The notes under the pieces: model-generated | What the model was told of the DNA's origin: nothing | Database searches by the model: none | What the model saw: only the letters and a program-made list of their open reading frames with translations | Assembly: GCF_003003255.1 (NCBI RefSeq) | Contig: NZ_PVTD01000001.1 | Span: forward strand, 1,116,001 to 1,180,000 | Source: Aliiruegeria haliotis | GTDB taxonomy: Bacteria; Pseudomonadota; Alphaproteobacteria; Rhodobacterales; Rhodobacteraceae | Reading direction: 5' to 3' | Length of the DNA stretch: 64,000 nucleotides | Program-made: the position numbers and the translations under genes | Shown: positions 26,191 to 34,485 of the stretch, one piece after another | Numbering within the stretch: the stretch's first letter is position 1 | Layout of the letters: every line of letters starts with the position of its first letter

Positions 26191-27720
26191 GTGCCGGACG
26201 AGGTGAAGCCTGATCAGATCAAGCGGCAGCTGGAGAGAATGACGAAATCGCCTGATTTCAATGCAGGTCCTCGTGCCAAACGCCTTCTTGCCTATATTGT
26301 GAATGAAGAACTTGATGGACGTGGCGACTTGATCAAAGGCACGACCCTCGCAATAGATGTTTTTGGCCGAGGCTCAGACTTTGACTCCAATACCGATCCT
26401 GTTGTTCGTATCGAAGCGGTCAAGCTTCGCAAAGCCATCAGCACCTATTACCGGACTGGTGGCGTCGATGACGAAATCGAGATCTCGATCCCGAAAGGAC
26501 GATACCGCCCTTCATTCAAACACGGGCCGCCCACGCAATCGTCGCCACCTGAAATCCCGTCCCAAGGATTGCCCTCGATCCATGTCCAGCCCTTTGGCGG
26601 TTCCGAAGGCGAGATGGCAATGCAATTTCGTCAGGCACTTCCTGAGGATATCGCCCTTGAGCTGACCCGGTTCGGTCATATCGAGATTGTCTCCGATTGG
26701 GATCAAGAAAAGGATGGCGGCTCTGAAAATCCGTTGGAGGGCTCGCACTATGCGCTGGCAGGAAATGTACGCGAGTCAGCCGGGCATCTGCGAATCTCAG
26801 TGACACTTTCCAGATTGCCCGGTCGCACTGTAATTTGGTCCGAACGGTTCAGCGCCAACCTGCTCGATGGCGATCCGTTTAGCGATCTGGAAACCATTGC
26901 CCAGACCTGTGCAATCCGCCTTCTGGGTGCATATGGCGTCGTTGCTGAAGACGTAACCACGCACCTTTCGGAGCATGCCCAATCCAACACGGACGTCTAT
27001 GAAGCGGTCTTGGCGCTGCATGCCCAGTTGCGGACATCGCGGAGAGAAAGCTATCGCTCTTTCGAGACCATCGCTTCAGATGCGTTGCGCGAAAATCCCA
27101 ACAGTGGGTTGGCCCACGCCCTCGTCGTCATAGGAATGTTGGATGCGTTTTCGATGGGGAACAGAGGAGCCGACGGCCTGATTAGCGTGGGGCGTCCATT
27201 GGCGGAACGTGCCATTGTTCTCGCACCGAACTGCCAGGAAGCGCTGTTTGCCGCCGCAGTAATCGCCCGTTTGCAAGGAGATGAAGAGCGATTCAATCAC
27301 CTGATCCGCAGCGCTCTTGCCGCCAATCCAAATGGCACGTTGATGATTGCCCTTATTGGAGCATGGCTCCTGCGGCTTGGAGAGGTCGAAACGGGCATGA
27401 GACTGCTGGACGAAGCCTGCGAAAAAAACCCATCTCTACCGATCTGGACTAGGGTGTCGCGTACGATGGGACCAATAATGTCCGGTGAGTACGAGTCCGC
27501 ATCGGACACGGTCCGGAACCTCGATGCACGCGACAGCCTGTATGATTGGATGCTGATCACGGCCTCACATGGTCTGGCGGGACGCGGGAAAGAAGCCGGG
27601 GCAGCCTTGAAAGCATTCAAAGATGCCGAGGTCGATCCGTTGGAGTTCTTGGCCTCTTTTCCGATGCACGAGAAGCTGGCCCAACGGCTCCAAACCGGCT
27701 TGACCCGCGCGACAGCGTGA
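26191..27720 (+). CDS. TPR regulator with N-terminal putative DNA-binding domain (paralogue 1)
   Basis: 509 residues from a GTG at 26191, preceded by AGAGAGG. The first 110 residues (AKRLLAYIVNEELDGRGDLI, KGTTLAIDVFGRGSDFDSNT, DPVVRIEAVKLRKAISTYYR, IEISIPKGRYRPSF) are the domain found at the front of many rhizobial/roseobacter TPR or adenylate-cyclase-annotated proteins. It looks winged-helix-like, but its function is not established. A central domain like the TolB/FlgO-type adenylate-cyclase-associated region (ALELTRFGHIEIVSDW, YALAGNVRESAG) precedes TPR-like repeats. No transmembrane helix is visible. It is the best positioned candidate to read the 11-bp phased sites (inference). Confidence 0.75.
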   Translation: MPDEVKPDQIKRQLERMTKSPDFNAGPRAKRLLAYIVNEELDGRGDLIKGTTLAIDVFGRGSDFDSNTDPVVRIEAVKLRKAISTYYRTGGVDDEIEISIPKGRYRPSFKHGPPTQSSPPEIPSQGLPSIHVQPFGGSEGEMAMQFRQALPEDIALELTRFGHIEIVSDWDQEKDGGSENPLEGSHYALAGNVRESAGHLRISVTLSRLPGRTVIWSERFSANLLDGDPFSDLETIAQTCAIRLLGAYGVVAEDVTTHLSEHAQSNTDVYEAVLALHAQLRTSRRESYRSFETIASDALRENPNSGLAHALVVIGMLDAFSMGNRGADGLISVGRPLAERAIVLAPNCQEALFAAAVIARLQGDEERFNHLIRSALAANPNGTLMIALIGAWLLRLGEVETGMRLLDEACEKNPSLPIWTRVSRTMGPIMSGEYESASDTVRNLDARDSLYDWMLITASHGLAGRGKEAGAALKAFKDAEVDPLEFLASFPMHEKLAQRLQTGLTRATA

Positions 27721-27866
27721 TAGCGTCAACGCGTTGCGCGTTCGACAGATCAACGTCTTTTAACTCATTGATTTTTATCCATAGAACATGGGTTGGTTCC
27801 AGACGCCGAATATGCCCCGGAGTTCGATTCCAAGGTCTCCGTCAGAACGCTCAACTGCGCGGCGGC

Positions 27867-27894
27867 AACCGTTTGGAAACCGTCGCCCAACTCC
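27867..27894 (+). promoter_or_regulatory. Three 11-bp phased half-sites before the Tat amidinotransferase gene
   Basis: AACCGTT (27867), AACCGTC (27878), AACTCC (27889), starts exactly 11 bp apart, 79 bp before the ATG at 27974. This is the third copy of the motif found in front of both amide hydrolase genes. A TCTTCCTCATCA string further downstream is also shared with the leader of amide hydrolase 1. Confidence 0.7.
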
Positions 27895-27973
27895 TTTAGG
27901 CTCAAAGCCACGTCTATCTCTTCCTCATCAGTAAGCGGCGTCCCAAACGCCACGAACCGAAAGGAAACGAGAA

Positions 27974-29194
27974 ATGACCTCCCGCACGAAATCACCGCTG
28001 ATGAACCGGCGTAACCTCCTGAAACTCGGCGCAGCCCTGAGCGTTGGCGCTGCCGTGGGACGCGTTCCCAAGGCCCTTGCAGCCAGCGCGCCGCAAGCCA
28101 CGGCCAGTCAGAAGGGACCCGGCGATGCCTATTTCCGGGATCAGGCCAAGGGCATCCGTTGCTACGTCGAATCCGAGTGGGCTCCGCTTAAGGCCTGCAT
28201 GGTGGGTCACCCGCATTCGCTCTACATCTCCGACCCGAACACGCCGGAAAGCCAGAACATGCTGGCCGGCAACGCATCGCCCGAACTCCTCCAGTTCCTG
28301 AACACCTACAAGGGTCAGAACCTCAAGGATGCCGATCCGGCGCTCTACGAGGTCTTTGCACATGAATCGGATATGTTGGCCAAGAACCTTCGCGATGCCG
28401 GGGTTCATGTGATCCGAAACGAGAGCGGACAGGTCGCAGATGAGCTCATCAACTACAGCACTGGCTGGGGACGGCAGAAATACTGTTCGCTTTTCATGCA
28501 AGCTGCGTTCGAAGTCGTTGGACATTGCCTGGTGTCGACCTGGGAGGCTTCCCCGAGCCGACCTCTGGAACTCGAATACCGTGCTGCCGTTAATGAGATC
28601 ATGCAGAACGACCCCGAAGCCGTCTGGTTGACCATGCCTGCGCCGTATCCATCGCGCGACGTTCCGACGCCGGCCCCCTTCTTGAGTGCTGGTGATTTCC
28701 GGATCATGGGCGACAAGACACTGGTCCTCGGCTACGGCGTGTCCGATCCCTCGCACATCAAAGATCGGACGAAAGGCCGCTCCTCCGGTGACGAGTTCGG
28801 TGGCGAAATCCTTCGGCGGATGCTGGCAGCTTATGGCTGGACAGTCGAAGAGGTCTATTTCAACCGCAACCTCTCCTACCACATCGACTGCGTGATGATG
28901 GTCGTAGACGAAGGACTCATCGGCCTGCCGGAAAACGGGCTGTTCACGCCTCTGTCCGACAAGTTCAGGGACTGGCAAGTTTTCACCATTCCCCAAGAGG
29001 AACTAAAGGCTGGCATTGGGAACTCGATTCCGCTGGGTAATAAACGCATCCTGGTTCCGGAGGGTGGTCCCAAGACCGTAAAAGAACTGGAAAGGCGTGG
29101 CTACACGGTTATCGAAACGCCCTATCAGACCATCTACGGCGCCTTCGCGAGTGGTATTCACTGCTCGACCGCACCGCTTTGGCGCGAAGCCTGA
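27974..29194 (+). CDS. Tat-exported amidinotransferase/arginine deiminase-superfamily enzyme
   Basis: 406 residues. The N-terminus MNRRNLLKLGAALSVGAAVG carries the RR-x-LLK twin-arginine signal, so the folded enzyme is exported. The body resembles glycine amidinotransferases: CYVESEWAPLKACMVGHPHS at the start of the pentein fold, an Asp in SAGDFRIMG, His303 in LSYHIDCVMMVV, and Cys397 in FASGIHCSTAPL near the C-terminus. These form the usual Asp-His-Cys active site of guanidino-modifying enzymes, which transfer, hydrolyse or dihydrolyse guanidino groups through a covalent Cys intermediate. Export of such an enzyme is unusual. It has the same upstream phased sites as the two amide hydrolases. 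Confidence 0.85.
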   Translation: MTSRTKSPLMNRRNLLKLGAALSVGAAVGRVPKALAASAPQATASQKGPGDAYFRDQAKGIRCYVESEWAPLKACMVGHPHSLYISDPNTPESQNMLAGNASPELLQFLNTYKGQNLKDADPALYEVFAHESDMLAKNLRDAGVHVIRNESGQVADELINYSTGWGRQKYCSLFMQAAFEVVGHCLVSTWEASPSRPLELEYRAAVNEIMQNDPEAVWLTMPAPYPSRDVPTPAPFLSAGDFRIMGDKTLVLGYGVSDPSHIKDRTKGRSSGDEFGGEILRRMLAAYGWTVEEVYFNRNLSYHIDCVMMVVDEGLIGLPENGLFTPLSDKFRDWQVFTIPQEELKAGIGNSIPLGNKRILVPEGGPKTVKELERRGYTVIETPYQTIYGAFASGIHCSTAPLWREA

Positions 29195-29812
29195 GTGACG
29201 AAGCGAACCGCGTAATCAACTACGCTAGCGCCGCAACTACCTTTTCCCGCCGCCTGCTCCAAAGGGCGGCGGCACTCTTTTGCAAACAGCTCGAGTGTGA
29301 GAACGAGGTATCGGAAACCCGCAGAAATCGAGTTCTGTGATTTGCCGCCATATTTGCGCATTGCATACATGTTTTGGGTGCTACTCGACGGGGTTGTTTT
29401 TGGCGCTCGATCTCCAGACGTTTGGAGCGTTCGCAGCGAATGTCTGCATACCGCCCATTCTTACTGATGCTGCCTCATCCACGAAGGTCTCCAGTGAGCT
29501 CACATCCGACTTGCGGCAGCGCAGAGCGCTGCGCTTGAAATGCCCTCTGAGAGCGAACATCGGCACCGTGTAGGTTATTCTCGATATTCAGTCAGTTAAC
29601 CCGATCAGTGAACCTTCGACATCTGAAAGCGGGCGCCGGTCGAACAGCCCGGAATGACGGCACTGAGCCCACACCTGCCGGTCGATAGCACAACGACAAC
29701 CGCCTGCTTCGCCATTTCTTCGCGACTTTTCTCACAGGTTTCGCGTCTCGTCCGATCGGATCAACCGGGTATATTCTGCCGACGGAATCCAAGGGCCAAC
29801 AATCTGGCCTCC
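29195..29812. other. Intergenic region with interspersed repeat copy B
   Basis: No gene is credible between the convergent amidinotransferase and HupE-like genes. Positions 29541-29670 are a copy of the repeat also seen at 18677 and 38511. Confidence 0.55.
29541..29670 (+). repeat. Interspersed intergenic repeat, copy B
   Basis: Contains GAGAGCGAACATCGGCAC, ATTCAGTCAGTTAACCCGA, TCTGAAAGCG, GTCGAACAGCCC and GACGGCACTGAGCCC, in the same order as copies A and C. Confidence 0.6.
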
Positions 29813-31084
29813 CTATCCGAGCAGAAACGCCGCCCGCTCTACCGCCCAGACCGCTGCAACGACGGATACCGATGCGGCGATGGCCCCTCGGGTGCCGGTC
29901 CAAACCACCTTCGGCATGCGGCGGAATATCAAAATTGCCGGCCAAATCAGGGCTACTATGGCGAGTTGACCAAACTCGACCCCAAGGTTGAAGGCCAGCA
30001 GGCTCTGCCAGACGTTGTCGGCATCCACGCGCAGGATCTCTCGCAGCATGAAGGAGAAGCCAAACCCGTGCAGTAGCCCGATGGCCGCCGTAACGGCAAC
30101 GGCGCTGCGATTGTTGCGGGCGCTACCGGGGCGCTGGAGCACGGCATCGGCTGCGGCCCATATGATACTTAGAGCGATGGCCGTCTCAACGGCCGGTATG
30201 AACCATGCAGCCGACGGGGCGAGGCCAAAGAACCCGAGCACGAGCGTGACCGTGTGACCGATCGTGAACCCCGTGACACGCGCCAGAAGTGCTCCGAGGG
30301 TCGTCGCACCTATCACCATGCAAATCACGAAGAGAACGTGGTCGATGCCTTCGACTATGTGGCGAATGCCTTCGACGAAGAAAGTCGATGCCGCCGAAAC
30401 GGACGAGTCTGACACCAGAACCGGATCAGTCATGAGCCCTGTGGCCCTGTAGGTTCGGGTCGTGTCGCCCCGGTAGTCGAGGATGAGATTTGCCGTTTCC
30501 TCCTGCCCCGGAAGACCTGGGTCGGTCATCATGGCAATGCTGTAGGCAGGCACCAAGCCCGCCGGAACTTTCAGGTGCACGTCCACCACCGTGTCGCCGA
30601 CATAGGTTTCGCCCAAATCTGCGGACACCACGGCACTGCCATCCAATGCCAGCATGGCCTCGTCCCGGGTTGCAAAGCCCGGCTCGCTGGCAATCCTGTG
30701 AACGCGCACGGACACGACCTCGGCGTCAAGCGGTCTGCCGCCAGCTTCGATCCGGAGCCCATCCGCCGCGATCAGGCCCAGGCCATGCGGATCTGCACGA
30801 AGCGCGCCCGGATCGACCAGATGCATGGCCACCCCGCCTTCGAGCCGGTTCGACGTGAAGGGCGCAGGGGTGGGCAGTCCATCGGCGCCAACTGGCCCGA
30901 GTTTGTCCGCGACTAGGTATGACATCGGTGTGCGAAGGTAGATATCCAGCCCCTCCGGCCCATGCACGACATGGAAAATCCGCACGTTCAGATTGAGCGT
31001 GAAATGCGCCCAAGCCACGTCGCTCACCGTGAACGACAAAAGGGCAATCAGAAGGGTAAGTAGCCGTTTCATTGGTCGCCTCAT
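29813..31084 (-). CDS. HupE/UreJ-type membrane protein with long periplasmic N-terminus
   Basis: About 423 residues from an ATG at 31082-31084 that overlaps the stop of the upstream gene (ATGA); an in-frame ATG at 31070-31072 is the alternative. A signal sequence (LLTLLIALLSFTVSDVAWA) precedes a roughly 200-residue extracytoplasmic part beginning HFTLNLNVRIFHV. The C-terminal half has about seven helices, opening with the HupE/UreJ_2 motif HIVEGIDHVLF and including GLLHGFGFSFMLREI. HupE/UreJ relatives carry nickel or cobalt; this branch with a long N-terminal domain has no proven substrate. It is the last gene of a three-gene operon. Confidence 0.8.
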   Translation of the reverse strand: MRRPMKRLLTLLIALLSFTVSDVAWAHFTLNLNVRIFHVVHGPEGLDIYLRTPMSYLVADKLGPVGADGLPTPAPFTSNRLEGGVAMHLVDPGALRADPHGLGLIAADGLRIEAGGRPLDAEVVSVRVHRIASEPGFATRDEAMLALDGSAVVSADLGETYVGDTVVDVHLKVPAGLVPAYSIAMMTDPGLPGQEETANLILDYRGDTTRTYRATGLMTDPVLVSDSSVSAASTFFVEGIRHIVEGIDHVLFVICMVIGATTLGALLARVTGFTIGHTVTLVLGFFGLAPSAAWFIPAVETAIALSIIWAAADAVLQRPGSARNNRSAVAVTAAIGLLHGFGFSFMLREILRVDADNVWQSLLAFNLGVEFGQLAIVALIWPAILIFRRMPKVVWTGTRGAIAASVSVVAAVWAVERAAFLLG

Positions 31085-32796
31085 GTCCGGGTTTGTGCGC
31101 TGAGTATCGTCAGGCCGTTCAGGAACCACTGGTCCGCTTGCCGGGAAACGTCGATGAGCCCGCGATAGGTGACGAGTCGGCGGTGCAGGTGGCCCCAATG
31201 ACCGCCGCTTACCGAGGCTGTCCAAGTGGCAAGGATCTGGCTGCCGTTGCCATCAGATTCCGGTGTGACTTGTTCCACTTCGATATCCACGATCTCATCG
31301 GTCCGAGCCAACGCACCAGACGGCAGGGTAACGGATAATCCACGGCGCATCTCGGCGCCGACGTCGTTCGCCCTTTCGGGCCTCACAAACGGGGCAAGGG
31401 CGAGTTCGAACTGATCGGGTCGGGTTTCCAACATCGCGGTCCCGGCATTCTCCAGCAAACCGGCCATGACGTGCTGCGTCGCCTCAGCATCCGGCCCCGG
31501 TTGCCCCGGCAATTGAACCGGGGTCGTCCTTGGGGCGAAAATGGCTGCCGCGACCATTCCAGCCACGCAAACAGTCGCTGCCGCAATTCTCCGAGTGCCT
31601 TTGTTGCGGAAAGCCGTCCAGGCTGCGGCAAATGCTGCAACGATGAACCCGCCTGCCAGCACCGGCAGATCAAGGACCTTTGCGGTCGAAACAGTGACCC
31701 TCTCTGGTTTGGGATCGGTCCAGGATGTCAGGTGGTTGGTCCAGGAAACGACGGAATCGTCGCGGCGGACCACGGCCGGGACGCCGCCGGCGGGATCGGT
31801 GAGGGTGACGGGCACCGTGTCGATCCCCTCCGGGAACAAGTCCCATGTCATCTCGACGTCGCTGGCGAGCGTTGTTCGAGGGTAGGCCAGCACGATGCCA
31901 AGGAGTGCGGTCGCGCGGTCGCTCTGCTCGCCGTCTTCCAGCACCCGCAGACCCTGCGCGCCAACAGCGATGCGAGAGACGCGGATATCGACGGGCACGA
32001 CGGCCTCTCCATCAATGACGACGGGATTGCGCCTTTCGAAAAAATCCGCCGCCCTGGGCGCAACCTCGGCCATCTGCGCAGACCCGAGGGAACCGGTCGC
32101 GTCGAGGTCGAGCTCGACCCAGCCTTCGAGGTCCCGCAGGCGGACGATAATCTCGTGCCGCACCTCTCTCGGTTCCATCGACAGGAAAGACATTAGCGGG
32201 GACTTGTGGTGGCGTGTCAGGTTGGGGTTCTCGAAAGCGCTGAACCAGGGATCCTCCCAGTCCGGCACCAGAGTTTCCGCGCGGGAAAGATACCTGTAGT
32301 CGGTGACCGGTACGCCGAGGTGATCGACCAGCAGGCCAAGCGAGGCGACGGGCATTCCCGACATGTCGAGCGGCGGCGTGAAGGTGATGCTCTCGGGCTG
32401 TCCGGTGAAGGGGAACTCCATCTCGGCATAGATCACGTCATCGCTGCGCGGGCGCGGCGGTACGGCAACCGTTGTGGCAGTCGCGCGGGGCTGGCGCGGG
32501 CGCAGGTCTACGGTGCGGATCACGGGCGAGAGCGGCTGTCCATTGGCTGAGACCTGAACTGTCCGGCCCGTCCTTTCGGCAAGGGATGCCTTTGCATTCT
32601 CATCCGGCGCGACGAAATAGGGATAGTCGGCCGGGTCGATCTCCAGCGCCAACCGTACCCGGTCGTCCAGCACGGAGATCTCGACGAAGTTCGGTGCGGT
32701 CTCTCCGCCATAGGGCGAGACAAGATCGGCCCTGGCCGGCCCGTTCGTCAAGAGGGCCAGCGATGCGACGAGTATTGTGCGAAGAAATGGGGACAT
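31081..32796 (-). CDS. Exported, membrane-anchored protein of unknown family
   Basis: 571 residues. A signal peptide (TILVASLALLTNGPARA) precedes a large beta-rich part (VEISVLDDRVRLALEIDPAD and SITFTPPLDMSGMPVASLGL). Two hydrophobic helices follow at about residues 375-415 (VLAGGFIVAAFAAAWTAF, TVCVAGMVAAAIFA). The last 120 residues (HVMAGLLENAGTAMLETRPD, ending IDVSRQADQWFLNGLTI) look like a soluble domain on the other side or re-exposed. I do not recognise a named family. Coupling by ATGA overlap to the HupE-like permease suggests they work together. Confidence 0.72.
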   Translation of the reverse strand: MSPFLRTILVASLALLTNGPARADLVSPYGGETAPNFVEISVLDDRVRLALEIDPADYPYFVAPDENAKASLAERTGRTVQVSANGQPLSPVIRTVDLRPRQPRATATTVAVPPRPRSDDVIYAEMEFPFTGQPESITFTPPLDMSGMPVASLGLLVDHLGVPVTDYRYLSRAETLVPDWEDPWFSAFENPNLTRHHKSPLMSFLSMEPREVRHEIIVRLRDLEGWVELDLDATGSLGSAQMAEVAPRAADFFERRNPVVIDGEAVVPVDIRVSRIAVGAQGLRVLEDGEQSDRATALLGIVLAYPRTTLASDVEMTWDLFPEGIDTVPVTLTDPAGGVPAVVRRDDSVVSWTNHLTSWTDPKPERVTVSTAKVLDLPVLAGGFIVAAFAAAWTAFRNKGTRRIAAATVCVAGMVAAAIFAPRTTPVQLPGQPGPDAEATQHVMAGLLENAGTAMLETRPDQFELALAPFVRPERANDVGAEMRRGLSVTLPSGALARTDEIVDIEVEQVTPESDGNGSQILATWTASVSGGHWGHLHRRLVTYRGLIDVSRQADQWFLNGLTILSAQTRT

Positions 32797-32823
32797 GGTG
32801 ATCGCCTTTGAGTCCTGGATCTT

Positions 32824-32849
32824 GCCCCGGCGTTTTTCGACGCCGGGGC
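32824..32849 (-). promoter_or_regulatory. Intercistronic hairpin between GntH-type gene and next gene
   Basis: GCCCCGGCGT and ACGCCGGGGC pair over 10 bp with a 6-nt loop, in the 62-bp space between two minus-strand genes. It may reduce transcription or stabilise the upstream mRNA, giving different amounts of the operon products. Confidence 0.55.
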
Positions 32850-32858
32850 TGAGAGGCG

Positions 32859-34187
32859 TTATTCGTCGCCCGGATAGGGGAAGTCGCGACCAAGTGTTTC
32901 CGATGCTTCTTCGAAGATCGGGCGCAGAACATCGTCGACGTCCCAGAAGCCGCCTTCAGTGAATTCCGAGAAGCCCATCTTGTCTTGATCGAGCCCATTC
33001 TCCTCTGCGAATGCCACTCGGTCGTCCAGGCTGGGCGGTTCGGCCGGCGCACCCAGTGGCGGCGCCCAAGTTGCCTCTTCCGTCACCGCCATCCGCACGT
33101 GAATCTCGTCCTTGGTCACGTTCCATACCATGTAGTCATCGGCGAGACTGAGCGGTCCGTCATATGTCTGCCGGATCCGGTCATAGACGGCAGTCGAGGT
33201 GTCGAAATCATTGAAGAAGTGATAGGCCACGGCCAGCCGGGGCTGGATCTCGCTCATCACCTTACCGAAGGCCTCCGGCGCCGTGTGGACCTGCGTTCCG
33301 ACGAGCAGCGCCGATTCCGGGCTGAACTTCATCTTGTTGACGAGGTCGGGCACGGCGATGAAGCATTCGTGGACGGCCAGATCTGCATCCTTTGCATATT
33401 CGATGAACCACTTGTTGGGATAAGTGTCAGAACTGAACACGAACTTCAGGTCGTTCCATTCAAGCGCATAGCTGACTGAACCGTCGATTGCATGGATCGC
33501 CGGAAAAGTGCGGATTGTGACCCCGTTTTCTTCGTAGATCACCTCGTTCTCAAGCTTGTAGTCGAACTCCGTGACCTCAAGGCGGTATCCGCGGAAATCC
33601 ACGTTGCCTGCACGACCAGCCATGTCCCATGTCAACATCTGCATCATACCGTTGAGGGCGTGGGCGGTTCCAAGTTCGGGCGTTGCTCCACTCGGTCCCC
33701 ATACCTTGAGCGGGACGTTCCGGCCCATCAATGCGCCGCCAATGAAGAGGTCATGCAGCGAACCGAAATGGTCCGTGTGCAGGTGCCCGATGAACACCTT
33801 GTCGAGATAATTGTAGGGGATCTGCAAGGACGAGATCCGCTCCGCCGAGCCCGAACCAATATCGAACAGGAACTTGTCTCCGTTGCCAAGCTCGACGAGG
33901 AAGCAGGCCGCGGCCTGTGCGGCGCGCGTCGTCGGCATGCCGGTGCCGCAGGCAATCACGCGCATCTCGTCGGGGGCAAGGTCTTCGGTGTTCGGATAAT
34001 AGGTGTCCCGCTTGCGATCCCGAACCATCGTCGGCGAGACCTCTTCCCCGGCTTCCTGTGCGTGGGCTGCGCCGACAAGTGCGGTGTCTGACCAGTCATC
34101 CGGAAGCGGGGCGCCAAGCCACGTTCCAAACGCGATTCCAGCCAGGAAACTGGCCGTTCGCGTGAGCACTTTCTTTCGGTCTTTCAT
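32859..34187 (-). CDS. MBL-fold metallo-hydrolase of the GntH type
   Basis: 442 residues. An N-terminal hydrophobic segment (TRTASFLAGIAFGTWLGAPL) directs export or anchors the protein. The metallo-beta-lactamase signature is GHLHTDHFGSL, with further metal ligands in VHECF and YHFFNDFD. The blocks DEMRVIACGTGMPTTRAAQA, FLFDIGSGSAERISSLQIPY and LKFVFSSDTYPNKWFIEYAK match proteins annotated as guanitoxin biosynthesis MBL-fold metallo-hydrolase GntH. The name does not prove a guanitoxin pathway, since no other gnt genes are visible. It heads a three-gene operon and is divergent from a TPR regulator. Confidence 0.85.
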   Translation of the reverse strand: MKDRKKVLTRTASFLAGIAFGTWLGAPLPDDWSDTALVGAAHAQEAGEEVSPTMVRDRKRDTYYPNTEDLAPDEMRVIACGTGMPTTRAAQAAACFLVELGNGDKFLFDIGSGSAERISSLQIPYNYLDKVFIGHLHTDHFGSLHDLFIGGALMGRNVPLKVWGPSGATPELGTAHALNGMMQMLTWDMAGRAGNVDFRGYRLEVTEFDYKLENEVIYEENGVTIRTFPAIHAIDGSVSYALEWNDLKFVFSSDTYPNKWFIEYAKDADLAVHECFIAVPDLVNKMKFSPESALLVGTQVHTAPEAFGKVMSEIQPRLAVAYHFFNDFDTSTAVYDRIRQTYDGPLSLADDYMVWNVTKDEIHVRMAVTEEATWAPPLGAPAEPPSLDDRVAFAEENGLDQDKMGFSEFTEGGFWDVDDVLRPIFEEASETLGRDFPYPGDE

Positions 34188-34485
34188 CCTAGGGTCCTCC
34201 AGGGTTGAACTTTGCTTCCATCCCTGACGGAGCGGGACGAAATGCCAGAGCCAGGTGCGTTGAACGGCCCAAGAACCCGCCGTCGCAGGAGTGTTCGGAT
34301 AACGCGATCAATCCATTGCGGGCTCCGACCGTCCGCCGCTCCGCGACATGTGATTAGAACGGAACGAACAGGTTGAGTGTTGCGGCCGCAGAGGCGCCAC
34401 GTAACGGAGTCATCGTGACTCACATGGTGACTCCGGTGCGGAACACTGTGATAGTCGCCTGAAATAGCTGGAGAACAACGACGCG
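34188..34485. promoter_or_regulatory. Divergent control region between the GntH-type operon and TPR regulator 2
   Basis: Contains three TGACTC-type units at 34406-34434: GGAGTCA, TCG spacer, TGACTC, ACATGG spacer, TGACTCC. The first two form a dyad and the last two are direct repeats. The site lies 50-80 bp before the regulator's ATG, fitting autoregulation plus control of the operon. Confidence 0.5.
34406..34434. repeat. Triple TGACTC operator-like array
   Basis: GAGTCA (34407-34412), TGACTC (34416-34421) and TGACTC (34428-34433) occur within 29 bp. The pattern differs from the AACCGTT sites, which suggests that the two TPR regulators read different sequences. Confidence 0.5.

Noticed and set aside
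31085-31225. Upstream extension of the HupE-like gene
   Set aside because: It overlaps the coding end of the 571-residue gene; the signal peptide starts after 31084.
32859-34187. Evidence for a guanitoxin biosynthesis locus
   Set aside because: Only the GntH-type hydrolase family matches; the hydroxylase, cyclase, aminotransferase and kinase genes of that pathway are not visible, so the name was not extended to the cluster.
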